The notes beneath the pieces were generated by a model that did no database searches, was not told the DNA's origin, and saw nothing but the letters and a program-made list of their open reading frames with translations. A stretch of 64,000 nucleotides of DNA. Source: Nemertoderma westbladi. Lineage: Eukaryota > Xenacoelomorpha > Nemertodermatida > Nemertodermatidae. The DNA lies in NCBI GenBank assembly GCA_032718475.1, contig JAUCBJ010005017.1:1-64000 (forward strand), in the 5' to 3' direction. Shown piece by piece: positions 33,783 through 45,129 of the stretch. Positions within the stretch are counted from its first letter, which is position 1. Every line of letters begins with the position of its first letter. The translations under genes were made by a program, and so were the position numbers.

Positions 33783-34960
33783 TGTTCGCGCTTTCAGACC
33801 TTTAGCAGTTTAACCTGCCAAATTTAAGTGTCTTCTAGTTTATAAATCGACTTTAGCCTATGACGAGTATTTGATACACTACATTAGCCGAAGCCAGCCT
33901 ATGCGCGACCATTCACCCGCTGGATATACCCCGGAGACTGGATTCGGAAGCTCTGACCTTATTGCGGTGTAGGCCTACTGTATTATTCGATTGATCGTTA
34001 ATATATAATCTCTGACAAATATTATTCACTTTCGGGAAATATTAACAGTTCCTTTAGGACGTGGCGCTCTAAGTATATAGACAGAGTTATGACTTACACT
34101 AAGCACAACAGGATGGCTATTGATTCACGTATAAAGCGCATTCTTTTGGAGATGCTTTGTTATCTGTCACAATCATGCAAACTACCGCACAATGCTGCAC
34201 ACCGATCTGCTGACCTTCATTAATTTTAGTCACATATAAAGAGAACAGCAACCGACACATGTAGTGCCTATGAAATAGCATTAGATTCACTCCAAAACCA
34301 ATATAATGTAAGTCGCAATTGCTATATGTAACCTGTCTCTTACCTTCAGTATATCAAGAAGATTGGGGTTTTATGATTATTTATCGATATTATCCAAATA
34401 TAATAATATTCCATCAACTGATATAATTAATAATCGACAGTAAATAGCAGTAAAATAATGCGGTGTTTGTATGTGACAATATGATTTGATAGGTTTGATA
34501 TGATATGATATGCGATAACAGTTATACATTTCTATGATCAAAGCCTACTAATGTTTGGCTAAAGCCTGAAACACAGAAATATTCCACAGCCGGTCTTCTG
34601 GCATCAGGAAAAAGGTAAACATAAACCGTAATGCATTGCGCGATTTCGCGGAGGTTTCTGTACAAAGAACATGAGAATCGCTCTGATTGGTTGACCGAAC
34701 AAAGAAACAAAGGAAAAGTTACACATGTACATATCAGCTGTTAGATGTCGTCATAGTAACTACACTGTATCAAGAGGATTTTGGCTTATTGCGACATAAA
34801 ATCGCTAGTTATGTCCGCTAAAGTACTCATACAGAAGAAATGGCTTTTTATGTCCACTAAAACACCGGTACAGTAAGGAAACAGCTTTTTATGTCCGTTA
34901 AAACACCTACAGAGTACTTTGCGGGGGAAATAACCAGCTAATTCCGCAAAAGCCTTTACA
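33783..34960 (-). repeat. 5' LTR of the BEL/Pao element
   Basis: 1178 bp partner of the LTR at 17813-18985, with the same TG...CA ends. About fifteen scattered substitutions plus one replaced block at 34528-34552. It presumably carries the element's promoter; no clear TATA box was assigned. Confidence 0.95.
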
Positions 34961-34965
34961 CTGGA

Positions 34966-36512
34966 TTACGTTCTCTGTGACGCGAAAGTGTGAAGCGAAT
35001 TCGTTGTCGAATTGGGTCGGAAGCTGCGGGAATTCTACTGTTCTACGGGTGTAAACCGCAGCGGTCCGGTGACTACGGACGGATACTACTGGGATAAGCA
35101 GGTATTTCGATCGAGTTTCTCGTATTCTCGATGCTCGAGGCGGATAGAGAGTTGGTTGTGTTGGGCGGTGTTGTTCAATTCTATTAAACATATTAAATAA
35201 TTGGTAAAATAATAAAAACACACCAGATAAAGATACTGAGCTTATGGTAAAGAGATAGGCCGAACTTACAATTTCCAAATAGGTTGTTCATGTAATAAAT
35301 ATATTTTTGGTATTTGATTTCAAGATAGGTGGGGGGGGGGGGGGGGGGGGGAACTGGACACAATAAAAATTCATCCCTCTCCAGGGGAAATTGGACGCAA
35401 ATAACAACAGCTGATTACTCTCAAAAATAAAACTGTAACCTGTTCTATTGTGTTTACTTTATTGTTTTGGTTAAAATAACGTGCCACTGTAACCTGCTCC
35501 TTTCCCAAAATTTAGAAATTAATATTGAGGCGGGATATTAATTCGCCAAGATGGGATTTGCGTCCAGTCCCACCCCCCTCCTATCTCTTGATTTCACTAA
35601 AAAATAGAATACATTGCATTTTAATGTTATAATTACTGTATTGAATAAAATAATTAATTGATTGTTTATTAAACCGTGCTAAGCACGTTGAACTGGTGCT
35701 CTAACAATTCCCCACTAGCGGCAGGCAGGAACTGTAAAAGTCTCTGTAGAATTTCTAATTAAGCAATGCTCTTAGGTAACTACGACTAAATTTCAGATGA
35801 ATCTGATCTTTGGTTCTATAATTACAGCTATTTTTACGTTTCTGTTAATTCTCCCCCTAGCGGAAGACCGGGGAACTGTAGAAGTCTGTCTGTGTGTAGA
35901 ATTTCTAAATTTTTTATAGACTAGATGTGTACCAAGTTTGGTTCCATTTCATCCATGATTGACCGACTTATTAGCTTTTCAAACATTCCTGCCACAAACA
36001 TAGCCAGAGGCAGCCACAAACAAATAAAAGCTGCAGGAACTCGAGCGTTAATTAATTTATTAATTATTAAATACTGTTTCAATTAAATTCTTTACGAAAA
36101 TCTAGTCATCTTCTTTTAAATATGGACCCTGCATTCATGGAAAATATAATATTTGATAATTCATCAGTCAGCCTACGCTAATTTCGCAGCAAAGTCCTTG
36201 CCATGGCCTGTGTGTAGTAGGCCATGGTACCACCCTACTACCGGTACCGGCTGACGGCGTGACCGGTGGCAACCAGCACTTCAGCACTTGCACAGCAACA
36301 GCACTACCGGCGATACACAGGTTGAAATTTATGTAGAGTTTGCTCAACAGTACAGATATAAAATAGTTATCTAAATTATATATATTACTATTGACAAGTA
36401 TTGAAATATATACCGTTATTCGTGTTATCAGTATTTGCAACATCTGACATTGAAGAGGTGAGAGAAGATCAATACCGGCACTCAACAAAACCAACGCTTA
36501 TCACAGGTCGGT
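34966..36512. other. Noncoding flank, no supported gene
   Basis: 34966-35095 continues the ORF-like GC-richer segment cut by the BEL/Pao insertion. A 21-base G run lies at 35331-35351. 36165-36234 is an inverted copy of 17191-17259. The rest is AT-rich. Confidence 0.5.
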
Positions 36513-36808
36513 ATGGTTACCTCGAAACCGGCGCGACTGTCCACTCGAATACAACTTCAAAACACAAACGCCAACAATAAACTGAAAGCGAATCGAACGT
36601 CTTCAGAAGAATCTGTCATTGGGACGAAGAAAAGGAAGCCGAAACCACAGGTATGGACCACAGCTAAGATTGAATGCTCCCATTGTCAGAGTTCCTGGAC
36701 CGAAATTGAAACACCAATTGCCGATGGGCTTGATCTCTCAAACCAAAACTTCCTCTGCGGGGTTTGCGCGGCAGTAAAGATTGAAAGTCTGGAAGCTGGC
36801 ATCCCTAG
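36513..36808 (+). CDS. Possible first coding exon of a zinc-binding protein (hypothetical)
   Basis: ATG at 36513 opens a frame with a basic N-terminus (GTKKRKPKPQ), then IECSHCQSSW and FLCGVCAAV, a C-x2-C...C-x2-C pattern with a Trp typical of small zinc modules such as PHD-like fingers. A plausible donor CTAG|GTATTA follows at 36808/36809, after which the frame turns into low-quality AT-rich codons. ORF1 proteins of some LINEs carry similar fingers, so it may be a LINE ORF1 relic rather than a host gene. The downstream exon was not found. Confidence 0.35.
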
Positions 36809-36929
36809 GTATTATTATTATAAAGAGCGTCAGCCTGCGTTTAATAAATATATTTTAATACAAAACAGGTCGAACGCAAAGAGGCTTATAATGAAGACGA
36901 GTACTGCATTGATTATATTCCTATAAACC

Positions 36930-38030
36930 ACCTGGCTTTGCATATTGAACGTGCGTTTGGAAATAAGTTCGTGCTACCCTTCCGTGGGTGGTAGATGTCG
37001 CGGTTATTTATTGGTGGGTTGGGGGAGGGGGGGGGGGGGGGGGGTGCAGATTAAAAGGGGTGAACACGTACTGTCCCCCTTTCATTGATTAATTGGTGGT
37101 GTGGGTTAATCTCTCATAACCTGATTTTGTGATACAGTCGCACAATTTTAATTTGTATCTCATAACTAGGCCTCGTGCTGCGCGAAGGCCCCACGAACGT
37201 GTTAAATTGCCAAAGAGTGGAAAACTCCTCAACACGCATGACACACGAGGGCAGCACAGTTGCTTAACCGTTTGGATTATAATGTATAGAGTATAGATAG
37301 ACTGATTAATACAAAATAAATAAATTAAATAAATGCAATATTTGTTAATGAAATTATGTGTTGAAAATCTATTGATTGTTGTCTTGTTGATTATTGATGT
37401 CTATTGATTTTGTTGTATAAAATAAAAAATATATGTTGATTTTACGTATTCTTCATTTTATAAATCTTAATGGGGCCGTCAGACCGTTTTGATCTACTGT
37501 AAACTGTCTTATCGGATTGAACTTTCACTCAGCCTTCGGGGGAAAATATTACCATTGCATTCAGCATCGCAGAAAACCTATAGAAATCGTTAATTTTGAT
37601 TTTGTGGTAAATATTTCAATTTCATGAAAATTGAAAAATTTGCGCAGCACCTACTTTTTGGGTGCCTATCATTTTTTTCCACAATATCTCGCAAACTAAA
37701 CAAGCTATGATGAAACTGTGATGATTATGAAAAAATGATTTGAAATCCTGAGCGAATTTCGCATATAATGACTAATATAACGAATCAGTATTCAATTTAC
37801 CCAAATTCGACAACTCCGCACACACACACGATCACAGATCGTTTTCAAATTTTGAATAATTTTTAAACTGAAAACACCAATATCTCGGCTATTTTAGTAT
37901 CTTATTGATTTCTGTAAACGCCTTAGTGTTTCTGTGATATTATTGCATCTAATTAATCTGGTTTTGAATTTGAGTGGTGAACCCCATCCCATTGAAAGGG
38001 GAAAGTTTAGTATTCTAGAATGATTGTATC
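36930..38030. other. Noncoding, no gene seen
   Basis: AT-rich with an 18-base G run at 37027-37044. Nothing else supportable. Confidence 0.5.
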
Positions 38031-38035
38031 CTCAT

Positions 38036-38225
38036 AATGTTCATGCGATACACCACAGGAGCGGCGAGCGGAAGCAGCAAACGGCCATGGCGAGAGGTCA
38101 CTTTCACAAAAATAGAAGACATTTTTTTAAATGGGTGATGATACACCACTGCCGCTGCAGCCCAATGCCCTTTTAGAACTTGTTCTAGTTGTTGAGCGGC
38201 GAGCGTCGGCGGTGAGTGGCTTCTG
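38036..38225. mobile_element. Degenerate copy of the GATACACCACAGGAGCGGC MITE
   Basis: Begins GCGATACACCACAGGAGCGGCGAGCGG-like sequence, as in the well-preserved element at 56249-56478, and contains the same GGGTGATGATACACCA block. The right end is eroded. Confidence 0.6.
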
Positions 38226-38609
38226 TGTTGTTCACCAATGAAAAAGATTGGAGCTGATCGGAAAGGAAAAAACTGGTGGCTATTTCGTGTTTTTTTTTCA
38301 CTTTTTTCTTTGTACTGTACAAACAACAATTCAATTCAATTTCTGTTTATAACTACAACATGCCCAAAAGAGCCATTATTGTTAGATATTACAAGTAAAC
38401 AAACTGAAGAAAATACTAAAGAATGTAAGGCCGGTAAACCAGTGTCAGCAGTACGGTAAAGATATGCACGTATTGTAATTTATAAAGTAATGTACATAGA
38501 ACATGAACACATAAATATAAAACAAATGAAAAGTTACCCGAAACCGCGTTCTAATGTGGTTGTAAAATTTTAACGCGCCGTTGGGACGCCTTTGCCAAAA
38601 AAATTGCCA

Positions 38610-41215
38610 GAGATTTGATTTTTTCGATAGAGTTTGAGCCTACTAAGTCTTTATTCCGATCCGATTAATAGCATCCGAATTATGGAAACCCCAAACTTCA
38701 CAGGAGTACATTAATATAGGACGGATAAGAGAATAAAACAGATGCAGCTTAAGTTTAAATGATACAAGCTGGCAAGCCTGGAAGGTTCACGGTCCTCCTA
38801 CTTAATCAGTACAATAATAATACGTTTTCGTTCGGGTAGGCCTATGTTTCCTTTTCACTTGTTCCCATCGTAGGCGACCTCATGCTCATCCCACCACGAC
38901 CACGACCACCAGTTACGAGTTGGGTAGGCGTCTACCGGCAACCGGTAAGTAATTACGCGCCACACGACGTCATCCCGCCATCCGCCAACATTTATACCGG
39001 TACGGTAAGCCTACCACCTACCGGCTGGCTACCATCGCACCGTAGGTCTACCGCCTACGCCTACCGGTCAACCGGTAACGGTAGGCTACCGCGTACCGGT
39101 ACAGCGGTACTCAAAGTCGTACCGGTATTGTCGTAATTGACAAATGCAGGATTAAACCGTTACCCGTTCCAGTACCAGTACCCTATGCATCTGAACGACT
39201 GGACGGTTAATCTCATAGCATAGCTGCATAGGCCTACTGGTAGTCAGTGCGAAGTCGCCTGCGAACATGGCGAAATATTATATTTACTGCTAGGGCTAGG
39301 CTAGGACCTACTGCTGTACTGACCTATGACAGTATGAAGATAGGCAGATAGGCCTACAGTGGTCAGGTAGTACCGGTCCGGTATGCCTACTACAGGCAGA
39401 CAATCAGACAGTACTAGCAGTGCTAATTAATTACCTTAATTAAATCTTCAATTAGGTCATAATGTAGGTCCAAATTTAAAAATCGGCCTCCGTTAATCGA
39501 TTTACAAATAATTCAGGTACCTCCATGCCAAATATCAGAATCATTCATTGCGTTCCCTATGACAAGATAGCTTTTTCCTAAACCATGCGAAAACACGCAA
39601 ATATAGCGCTCACATCGCACAAATACCATCTCGACACCCAATTTTTTGTATGAGCCTTCGCCATCCCTATATCTAACTTTTGTCCAAATTTTGTTTCGAT
39701 TGATTAATAAATAACTGAGATATCGCTCTGGACACACACACACACACACACACACACTAACACACACACACACACACACATTACGGTAATAATGGTCACC
39801 TATGTCAAGGACCGTGAACCAAAATTGGGGTACTGTCTGAGATACTTAAGGAGAGTGAAATACGCTTTATTGGCTTTGTCTGCAAGAGATTGCTGGGCAA
39901 GAGTGAAGCTACCAGATGGGGTAAATACAATACCAAGGTAAGAGTAGGAAGAAACTACTTCCAGGGGGCTACACTTAAACAACCAGTGTTCGTTTCGACG
40001 GAGAGGCCCGCCCTTACAAAAGACCATAACCTTGGATTTACTTAGATTAACTTTCATTCCCCAGAATGAACTATATTTAAACCCAGAATGTCCAGAGCCT
40101 TCTGGAGACCAACAGCTGTGTCGCTTAGCAACACGATATCGTCAGCATAAAGAAGAAGAAATAATTTAAAAGTCCCAAGATCAATCCCAGAAACACCTCC
40201 GCGGATCAACTCCAGCTCCAGGTCATTGATAAATAAAGAAAGAAGCAATGGGGACAATGACTCACCCTGTCTAACACCAACTAGACAAGGGAAACTCTCA
40301 CTGTAGACTCCACATCAACGGACACAACATTTAACTTCGACATACATACTCTTAATAACTTGTAGAATTCGACCAGAAAATCCAAGATTGAAAAGTTTAT
40401 GCCAGAGAGCTGATCAGCTGATCTGACTAAATCGAAGGCCTTTTGAAAGTCGACGAATGTGCAGAATAATCTATTATAATTACCGGAATAAAGAAAGTGA
40501 TTTATTAAAGTGCTAAAAGTAAATATGTGATCAGAAGTGCAAAAGTCTTTCCGAAAACCCCCTTGACTGTCCACTAAAATCCCAAAGCAGTCGGCCCACC
40601 ATTGTATTCTGGAATTAAGTAACCACGTGAATAACTTCCCCACCACACTCAGTAAAGAGATACCACGATAATTACTAGGGTCTAATACAGAGCCCTTCTT
40701 CTTGTAAATCGGTACAATGATTGCCGAGCACCACTGCTTAGGGAATATTCCTAAGTACAACACTGCGTTAAAAAAGGCAGTAAGTACAGGTACAGTAATG
40801 TTGACTGCCCACACTACGAATTCTGGTAGAATGTTATCAGGGCCAGCCGACTTGCCAGCTTTCATATTGCTTATACCTATTCGAACTTCCTCCTCTGAAA
40901 AAGTCCTCTCCTCTCGAACAGTGGATGTCTATCTGGAATGAAGTCATGACTGGAGGGTTGACTACTTTCGACGTCCTCGTCAAGATTATTAAGGGAGCGA
41001 AAGTGACCCTCAAAAGACTCGGAAGTTAGTGTGGTTGATTCAATGGGATTGCTGCTATCACTAGATTTTAGTAGTCTCCAAAACTTTTTTCAGTCCTTCG
41101 TTTTAAAATCTTGCAGTTTTTTCAAATTGTTAAGTTGAAATTCATACTAGTTGCACGTTTAATAACTCGTGAATAATCACTCCTACATTTTGATACAACT
41201 GTAGAATCGTTATAA
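38610..41215 (-). mobile_element. LINE family B, truncated reverse transcriptase, interrupted by a TIR element
   Basis: RT blocks in order on the minus strand: KAGKSAGPDNILPEF and SNYRGISLLSVVGKL (40865-40281), LLYADDIVLLSD with the YADD catalytic motif (40257-40054), SYLGIVF (40057-39800) and, beyond the insert at 38784-39820, FYSLIRPILMYSCEVWGF (about 38760-38640). The N-terminal linker with KKFWRLLKSS is readable up to about 41110; the endonuclease is absent, so the copy is 5'-truncated. A different LINE clade from families A and C, judging by its YADD motif and linker. Frames are broken at several points. Confidence 0.85.
38784..39820. mobile_element. 1037 bp TIR element inside LINE-B, containing a CA microsatellite
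   Basis: Ends are a perfect 13 bp inverted repeat, GGTTCACGGTCCT at 38784-38796 and AGGACCGTGAACC at 39808-39820. LINE-B coding resumes on either side. The interior has many CCGGTA motifs, AT-rich sequence and a (CA)n tract at 39732-39780, with no transposase. No target duplication could be fixed, so the superfamily is unknown. Confidence 0.6.
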
Positions 41216-41526
41216 TTTTTATTCAGTTAGGGGTGCACGAGGGCCTTCTTGTGACAGGATCCCCGAGTTGGCGAGGGAATCCCGACTGGGTTTTGTCTTG
41301 GTTTAATACGCGTCGCCGCGTCCGCTTACTGTGACTGGAGAACTGAAAGGCCGAAGGCCGGTATAATAAACTGAGTTCGGTGTTAATGTTGTTAATCTCT
41401 GATAAGTATACAAGTACCGGTAGTATAGCACAATCAGTAACACAATGACAGCAGACAACGACGACGGTTGAAAACCGTTCCACTTCTGCTCACCCAATCT
41501 ACCAACTAAAGCACAATTGGCAGAGT

Positions 41527-41734
41527 AACGGTTATATATTACATGGGACACATTATCTACCTAGGTGTGGCCAACCAGTGGATGCGCTGTAATTGGACAC
41601 ATGCTGTCCCTCCATTGGTCGATCTATCCCCTTGGCCAAACCTACCTTCCCCTGGCTCTATGCTAGCTTATACCCTGAGATGAGCTGCGCTGGCATCTCT
41701 CCCTGTGGCAGGCAATGTATATTGCCTTTGTTGG
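41527..41734. repeat. 208 bp target-site duplication of LINE-C, left copy
   Basis: Matches 44624-44831 with three visible mismatches and lies immediately outside LINE-C on its 5' side. The sequence belongs to the solo LTR, as the intact LTR at 46758-47388 has it only once. Confidence 0.88.
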
Positions 41735-41850
41735 GTCAACCCCGGGTCAACAAGGACCGTGTCCCTCAGTGGTACATCAGTCTGGGGTTGATAAATTGGC
41801 TACTGGAACAGAAGACAGAGAAGAAAGAAGACCCAATAAAGATTGCTACA

Positions 41851-43035
41851 ATGAACGCACGCACGCTGAAAGCACATACCGAACAGGGTGACATGGTCGC
41901 TCTGGCAATGGAATATAACATCGACATCATCTGCATCCAAGAACATCGGATTTGTCATGAAGACACTGCCATGAAGTACAATGACATTGGAAATGGATGG
42001 ACGTTAGTAACAAGCTCAGCAGTAAGAAACTCGGCCAATGCATCAATTGGTGGAGTAGGAATTCTGCTAAGCCCATTTGCACTTAAGACCCTAAACAACA
42101 CCGAATCTATAAATTCCAGGGTTATGATCGCAACATTTGATGGGAATCCCAATGCAACAGTTATATGTTGCTACAGTCCAACCAATGCCTCAGAGCCAGA
42201 ACAAGCAGTCAAGTTTTTTGAAGAACTGACTGGACTTATAAAGGACATTCCGAAACACAATGTTAAAGTCATTGCTGGTGACCTGAATGCGCAAATTGGC
42301 CCAGAAGACATCAAGGGTTACACCTATAACACCAGTTCTAACAGAAATGGGTACTTACTTTTAGACCTAATGGAAGAATGGGAATTAATACCAACAAACA
42401 ACACATTCGAAAAGAGTAAGGGGAAGCTATGGACCTTTCAATACCCTAATGGAACCAAAGCACAACTGGATTACATCCTTATAAACAAAAAGTGGAGAAA
42501 CAGCATGATCAACTGCGAGGCATACAGCTCGTTCAACCTAATTGGTTCGGACCACAGAATTGTGACTGCAGAGATCAGACTCAGTTTGGGAGCCAGCAAA
42601 CCCAGGACAAGCAAGCAAATCAACTATGACTGGGAGAAACTCAGAACTGACAATGCTGTAAAGGATGCATACACAGTAGAAGTTCAAAACCGCTTTGAAG
42701 CACTTCAGTCAATGGATGAAGACCAGTCCACCGATTCAATATACCAGAATATAATAACAGCCCAAAAGGAATCAGCTACGAGGCATATCCCACAGAAACC
42801 CAAACGAAAACAATATATGCCATGGCAAAACTCTGAGGTTACTTGTAAGAGAGAAGATCTTAAGATAGCCTACAAAGTTAAAACCGAACAACCAACAACC
42901 GAAAACAATAACAAGGTTGAGAAAGCCAAGGACGATCTTAAATTGGCCTACAACATCAGCCAGGAAAGGATAAAACTGAAGCAATTACAACTGCTCACAT
43001 ACAGCAACAATCAAGACTTACCTGGCAAACTGTAA
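41851..43035 (+). CDS. LINE-C endonuclease and linker
   Basis: The first likely Met is at 41851 (MNARTLKAHTEQGDM); the open frame begins earlier but only within LTR sequence. Endonuclease motifs: IQEHRI, CCYSPTN, AGDLNAQIG (catalytic Asp/Asn), KAQLDYI and the terminal GSDHRIVTAEIRLSLG. These form the apurinic-endonuclease-like domain that nicks target DNA. A Lys-rich linker follows. The frame ends at a TAA (43033-43035) caused by a shift just upstream; the polyprotein continues in the next frame. Confidence 0.9.
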   Translation: MNARTLKAHTEQGDMVALAMEYNIDIICIQEHRICHEDTAMKYNDIGNGWTLVTSSAVRNSANASIGGVGILLSPFALKTLNNTESINSRVMIATFDGNPNATVICCYSPTNASEPEQAVKFFEELTGLIKDIPKHNVKVIAGDLNAQIGPEDIKGYTYNTSSNRNGYLLLDLMEEWELIPTNNTFEKSKGKLWTFQYPNGTKAQLDYILINKKWRNSMINCEAYSSFNLIGSDHRIVTAEIRLSLGASKPRTSKQINYDWEKLRTDNAVKDAYTVEVQNRFEALQSMDEDQSTDSIYQNIITAQKESATRHIPQKPKRKQYMPWQNSEVTCKREDLKIAYKVKTEQPTTENNNKVEKAKDDLKLAYNISQERIKLKQLQLLTYSNNQDLPGKL

Positions 43036-44484
43036 ATGAGGTATCTGGTCGGAAAAGTTGTGCAAAGGGGCGCCTCAAAGCCGATAGTCCTGAAGAACAT
43101 GTTGGGAAGTGGAAAAATCACTTCAGCAACTTGCTTGGGCAGCCACCAAACATCGAGGTCAGCCCTACAAGGAAAATATATGACAAGACACTACCTATTG
43201 AAACAGGGGACTTCACACCTGCCGAACTTCAAAGAAGCATTAAAAGCATGTCCAATAATAAAGCGAGTGGATTAGATGAAATCCCAGCGGAGGTATGGAA
43301 AACCGGAGTGCTAAACAGACCATAAAGCCTATCCCCAAGAAAGGAGACCTCGGCATACCAACAAACTATCGTGGGATCTGTCAGCTTGTGGTTGCTGCCA
43401 AAATATACAATAAAATGATTCTATATAGGATTAGGCCTCACATAGAGAAACTACTGCATAAGAGCCAAAACGGCTTTCGACCAAGTAGATCAACAATAGC
43501 GCAGATACTTGCACTACGGAGACCGATTGAAGGAATTAAGTCGAAGAATCTCCCCGCACTCATGACTTCAAGAAGGCATTCGACTCCATCCATAGAGGCA
43601 AAATGCTTGAAATCTTAAGAGTTTATGGAATACCAGAAGTAATTGTTGCTGGCATTGGATTGATATATTGTGACACAGAAGCGCAGGTACTCTCACCAGA
43701 TGGTGAAACTGAGTTTTTCTCAATCCTGGCTGGGGTACTGCAAGGTGACACATTAGCACCATTACTATTTGTAATTGTGCTGGATTACGCAATGAGGACG
43801 GCCACAAAGGGTGAAGATCTGGGATTCACACTTCAAGAACGCAGAAGTAGTAGATATCCAGCAACTACAGTCACAGACACCGACTTTGCGGATGACATCG
43901 CCCTGCTCTCTAATATGCTAGCAGATGCACAGCTTCTACTAAATAAAGTGGAGAGGGCTGCTAAGGAGGTTGGATTGCATATAAATGCTACCAAGACCGA
44001 ATTCATGACCTTTAATGTTGATGGAAACTTGACAACCATAAGGAAGGTCGACGACTTCCAGTACCTTGGATCATGGATAGAGAGTACCAAAAAGGACATA
44101 GAAGTTAGGAAAGCAAAGGCTTGGGTAGCTTTATCAAAAATGGATACCATCTGGAAATCAGATCTCTCCAGGCACCTGAACACTAAATTCTTTCGAACCA
44201 CAGTGGAAAGTGTATTTTTATGCGGGGGTGAGACCTGGACACTGACTAAATCACTTGATCAACGAATTGATGGTTGCTACACAAGACTACTAAGGGCAGC
44301 CCTAAACATCAGCTGGAGACAACACATGACAAACGCCGAGCTTTATGGTACAATACCACCTGTATCAACCACCCTCCGTGAACGCAGATTAAGATTCAGC
44401 GGGCACTGCTGGCGAAGTAAAGACAAGGTCATACCAGATCTACTTCTCTGGCAACCAACTCATGGAAAGCGTAGTCGTGGATGA
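43036..44484 (+). pseudogene. LINE-C reverse transcriptase, frame-shifted
   Basis: RT blocks continue in three overlapping frames: NNKASGLDEIPAEVW (43131-43325), IPKKGDLG...NYRGI and SQNGFRPSRST (43295-43618), then GVLQGDTLAPLLFVIVLDY, DTDFADDIALL (catalytic Asp pair), INATKTEFM, YLGSWI and the C-terminal GHCWRSKDKVIPDLLLWQP (43603-44484). A TGA at 44482-44484 stops it early; the same frame stays open for about 45 more codons to 44611, next to the tail. This is a recently disabled copy. Confidence 0.88.
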
Positions 44485-44623
44485 CCAGCCATAACATATA
44501 TAGATCAACTTGAAAGGGATACTGAACTTGGGAGAAACGAAATTGCAACAACTATGGAGAATCGGGAAGCCTGGAAAGATCTCATTTCCACTGTCCGAGT
44601 TCGCTCGACCTAGTAGTAGTAGT

Positions 44624-44831
44624 AACGGTTATATATTACATGGGACACATTATCTACCTAGGTGTGGCCAACCAGTGGATGCGCTGTAATTGGACACATG
44701 CTGTCCCTACATTGGTCGATCTATCCCCTTGGCCAAACCTACCTTCCCCTGGCTCTATGCTAGCTTCTACCCTGAGATGAGCTGCGCTGGCATCTCTCCC
44801 TGTGGCTGGCAATGTATATTGCCTTTGTTGG
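44624..44831. repeat. 208 bp target-site duplication of LINE-C, right copy
   Basis: Right-hand partner of 41527-41734, directly after the TAG tail. From 44832 the solo LTR continues uniquely to its CA end at 44938. Confidence 0.88.
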
Positions 44832-45129
44832 TTGTTAGGTGACATTATATTTGTAATGTCACCTAATCAACTATAATTGGTAAAAGGCCACTTTCCCCAT
44901 TTTCCGCTGGGTAGTGCTGTGAATTGGATCCGCTCACACTTCTGCACTAGTGTGTGTTTTTAGCAAAACTTTCTTTTTGTACTACGTAATTACAAATACT
45001 AGTCGGGTTGTCAGAGGCACTGTGATCATATTATCCTGGGGTAAATATAAAAATGTAATCCTTGGAATATATTTAGTTGCCAGTAATTCAAGAGTAATCA
45101 CTAGAGGGAGCCCAACGGATCCTCAGCTC

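Larger units (their letters stand above)
17813..34960 (-). mobile_element. 17.1 kb BEL/Pao LTR retrotransposon with extra 3' reading frames
   Basis: Two direct LTRs (17813-18985 and 33783-34960), each running TG...CA, bound a 14.8 kb interior. The 5 bp CTGGA flanks the whole at 17808-17812 and 34961-34965, so this is a single insertion. Coding is all on the minus strand: gag (31881-28989), zinc-knuckle region, pol with protease-RT-RNase H-integrase order (to 23846), a 1.8 kb noncoding stretch, then frames from 22041 to 19064 with no recognised function. A purine-rich tract (GGGAGCGG on the minus strand at 18986-18993) abuts the 3' LTR. Typical BEL/Pao elements are well under this length. Several stops and two frame shifts suggest it is no longer fully active. 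Confidence 0.93.
41735..44623 (+). mobile_element. LINE family C, near full-length, with TAG-repeat 3' tail
   Basis: About 2.9 kb running from just after the left 208 bp duplication to (TAG)n at 44611-44622. Encodes an endonuclease frame, a linker and an RT as one polyprotein, now broken by two frame shifts and one stop. It has no separate ORF1. Protein motifs match family A closely (GVLQGDTLAP, YLGSWI). It is much better preserved than the family A copies, so it is the youngest LINE here. Confidence 0.92.
41250..44938. mobile_element. Solo LTR (TG...CA) interrupted by LINE-C
   Basis: Begins TGTGACAGGATCC at 41250 and ends GGATCCGCTCACA at 44938, flanked by the 5 bp duplication CTTCT (41245-41249 and 44939-44943). 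Apart from the LINE-C insertion it aligns end to end with the 631 bp solo LTR at 46758-47388, which has its own duplication. A lone LTR with TG/CA ends and a target duplication is the product of LTR-LTR recombination; no internal region of this family is in the window. Confidence 0.88.

Noticed and set aside
33760-33783. Assigning a specific tRNA primer to the BEL/Pao primer-binding site
   Set aside because: The bases next to the 5' LTR do not match a tRNA 3' end that I could name with confidence.
35012-35200. Short plus-strand frame with GYYWDKQ before a GTATTT donor-like site
   Set aside because: No start context, no acceptor and no recognisable family; kept only as a weak note on the split ORF-like segment.
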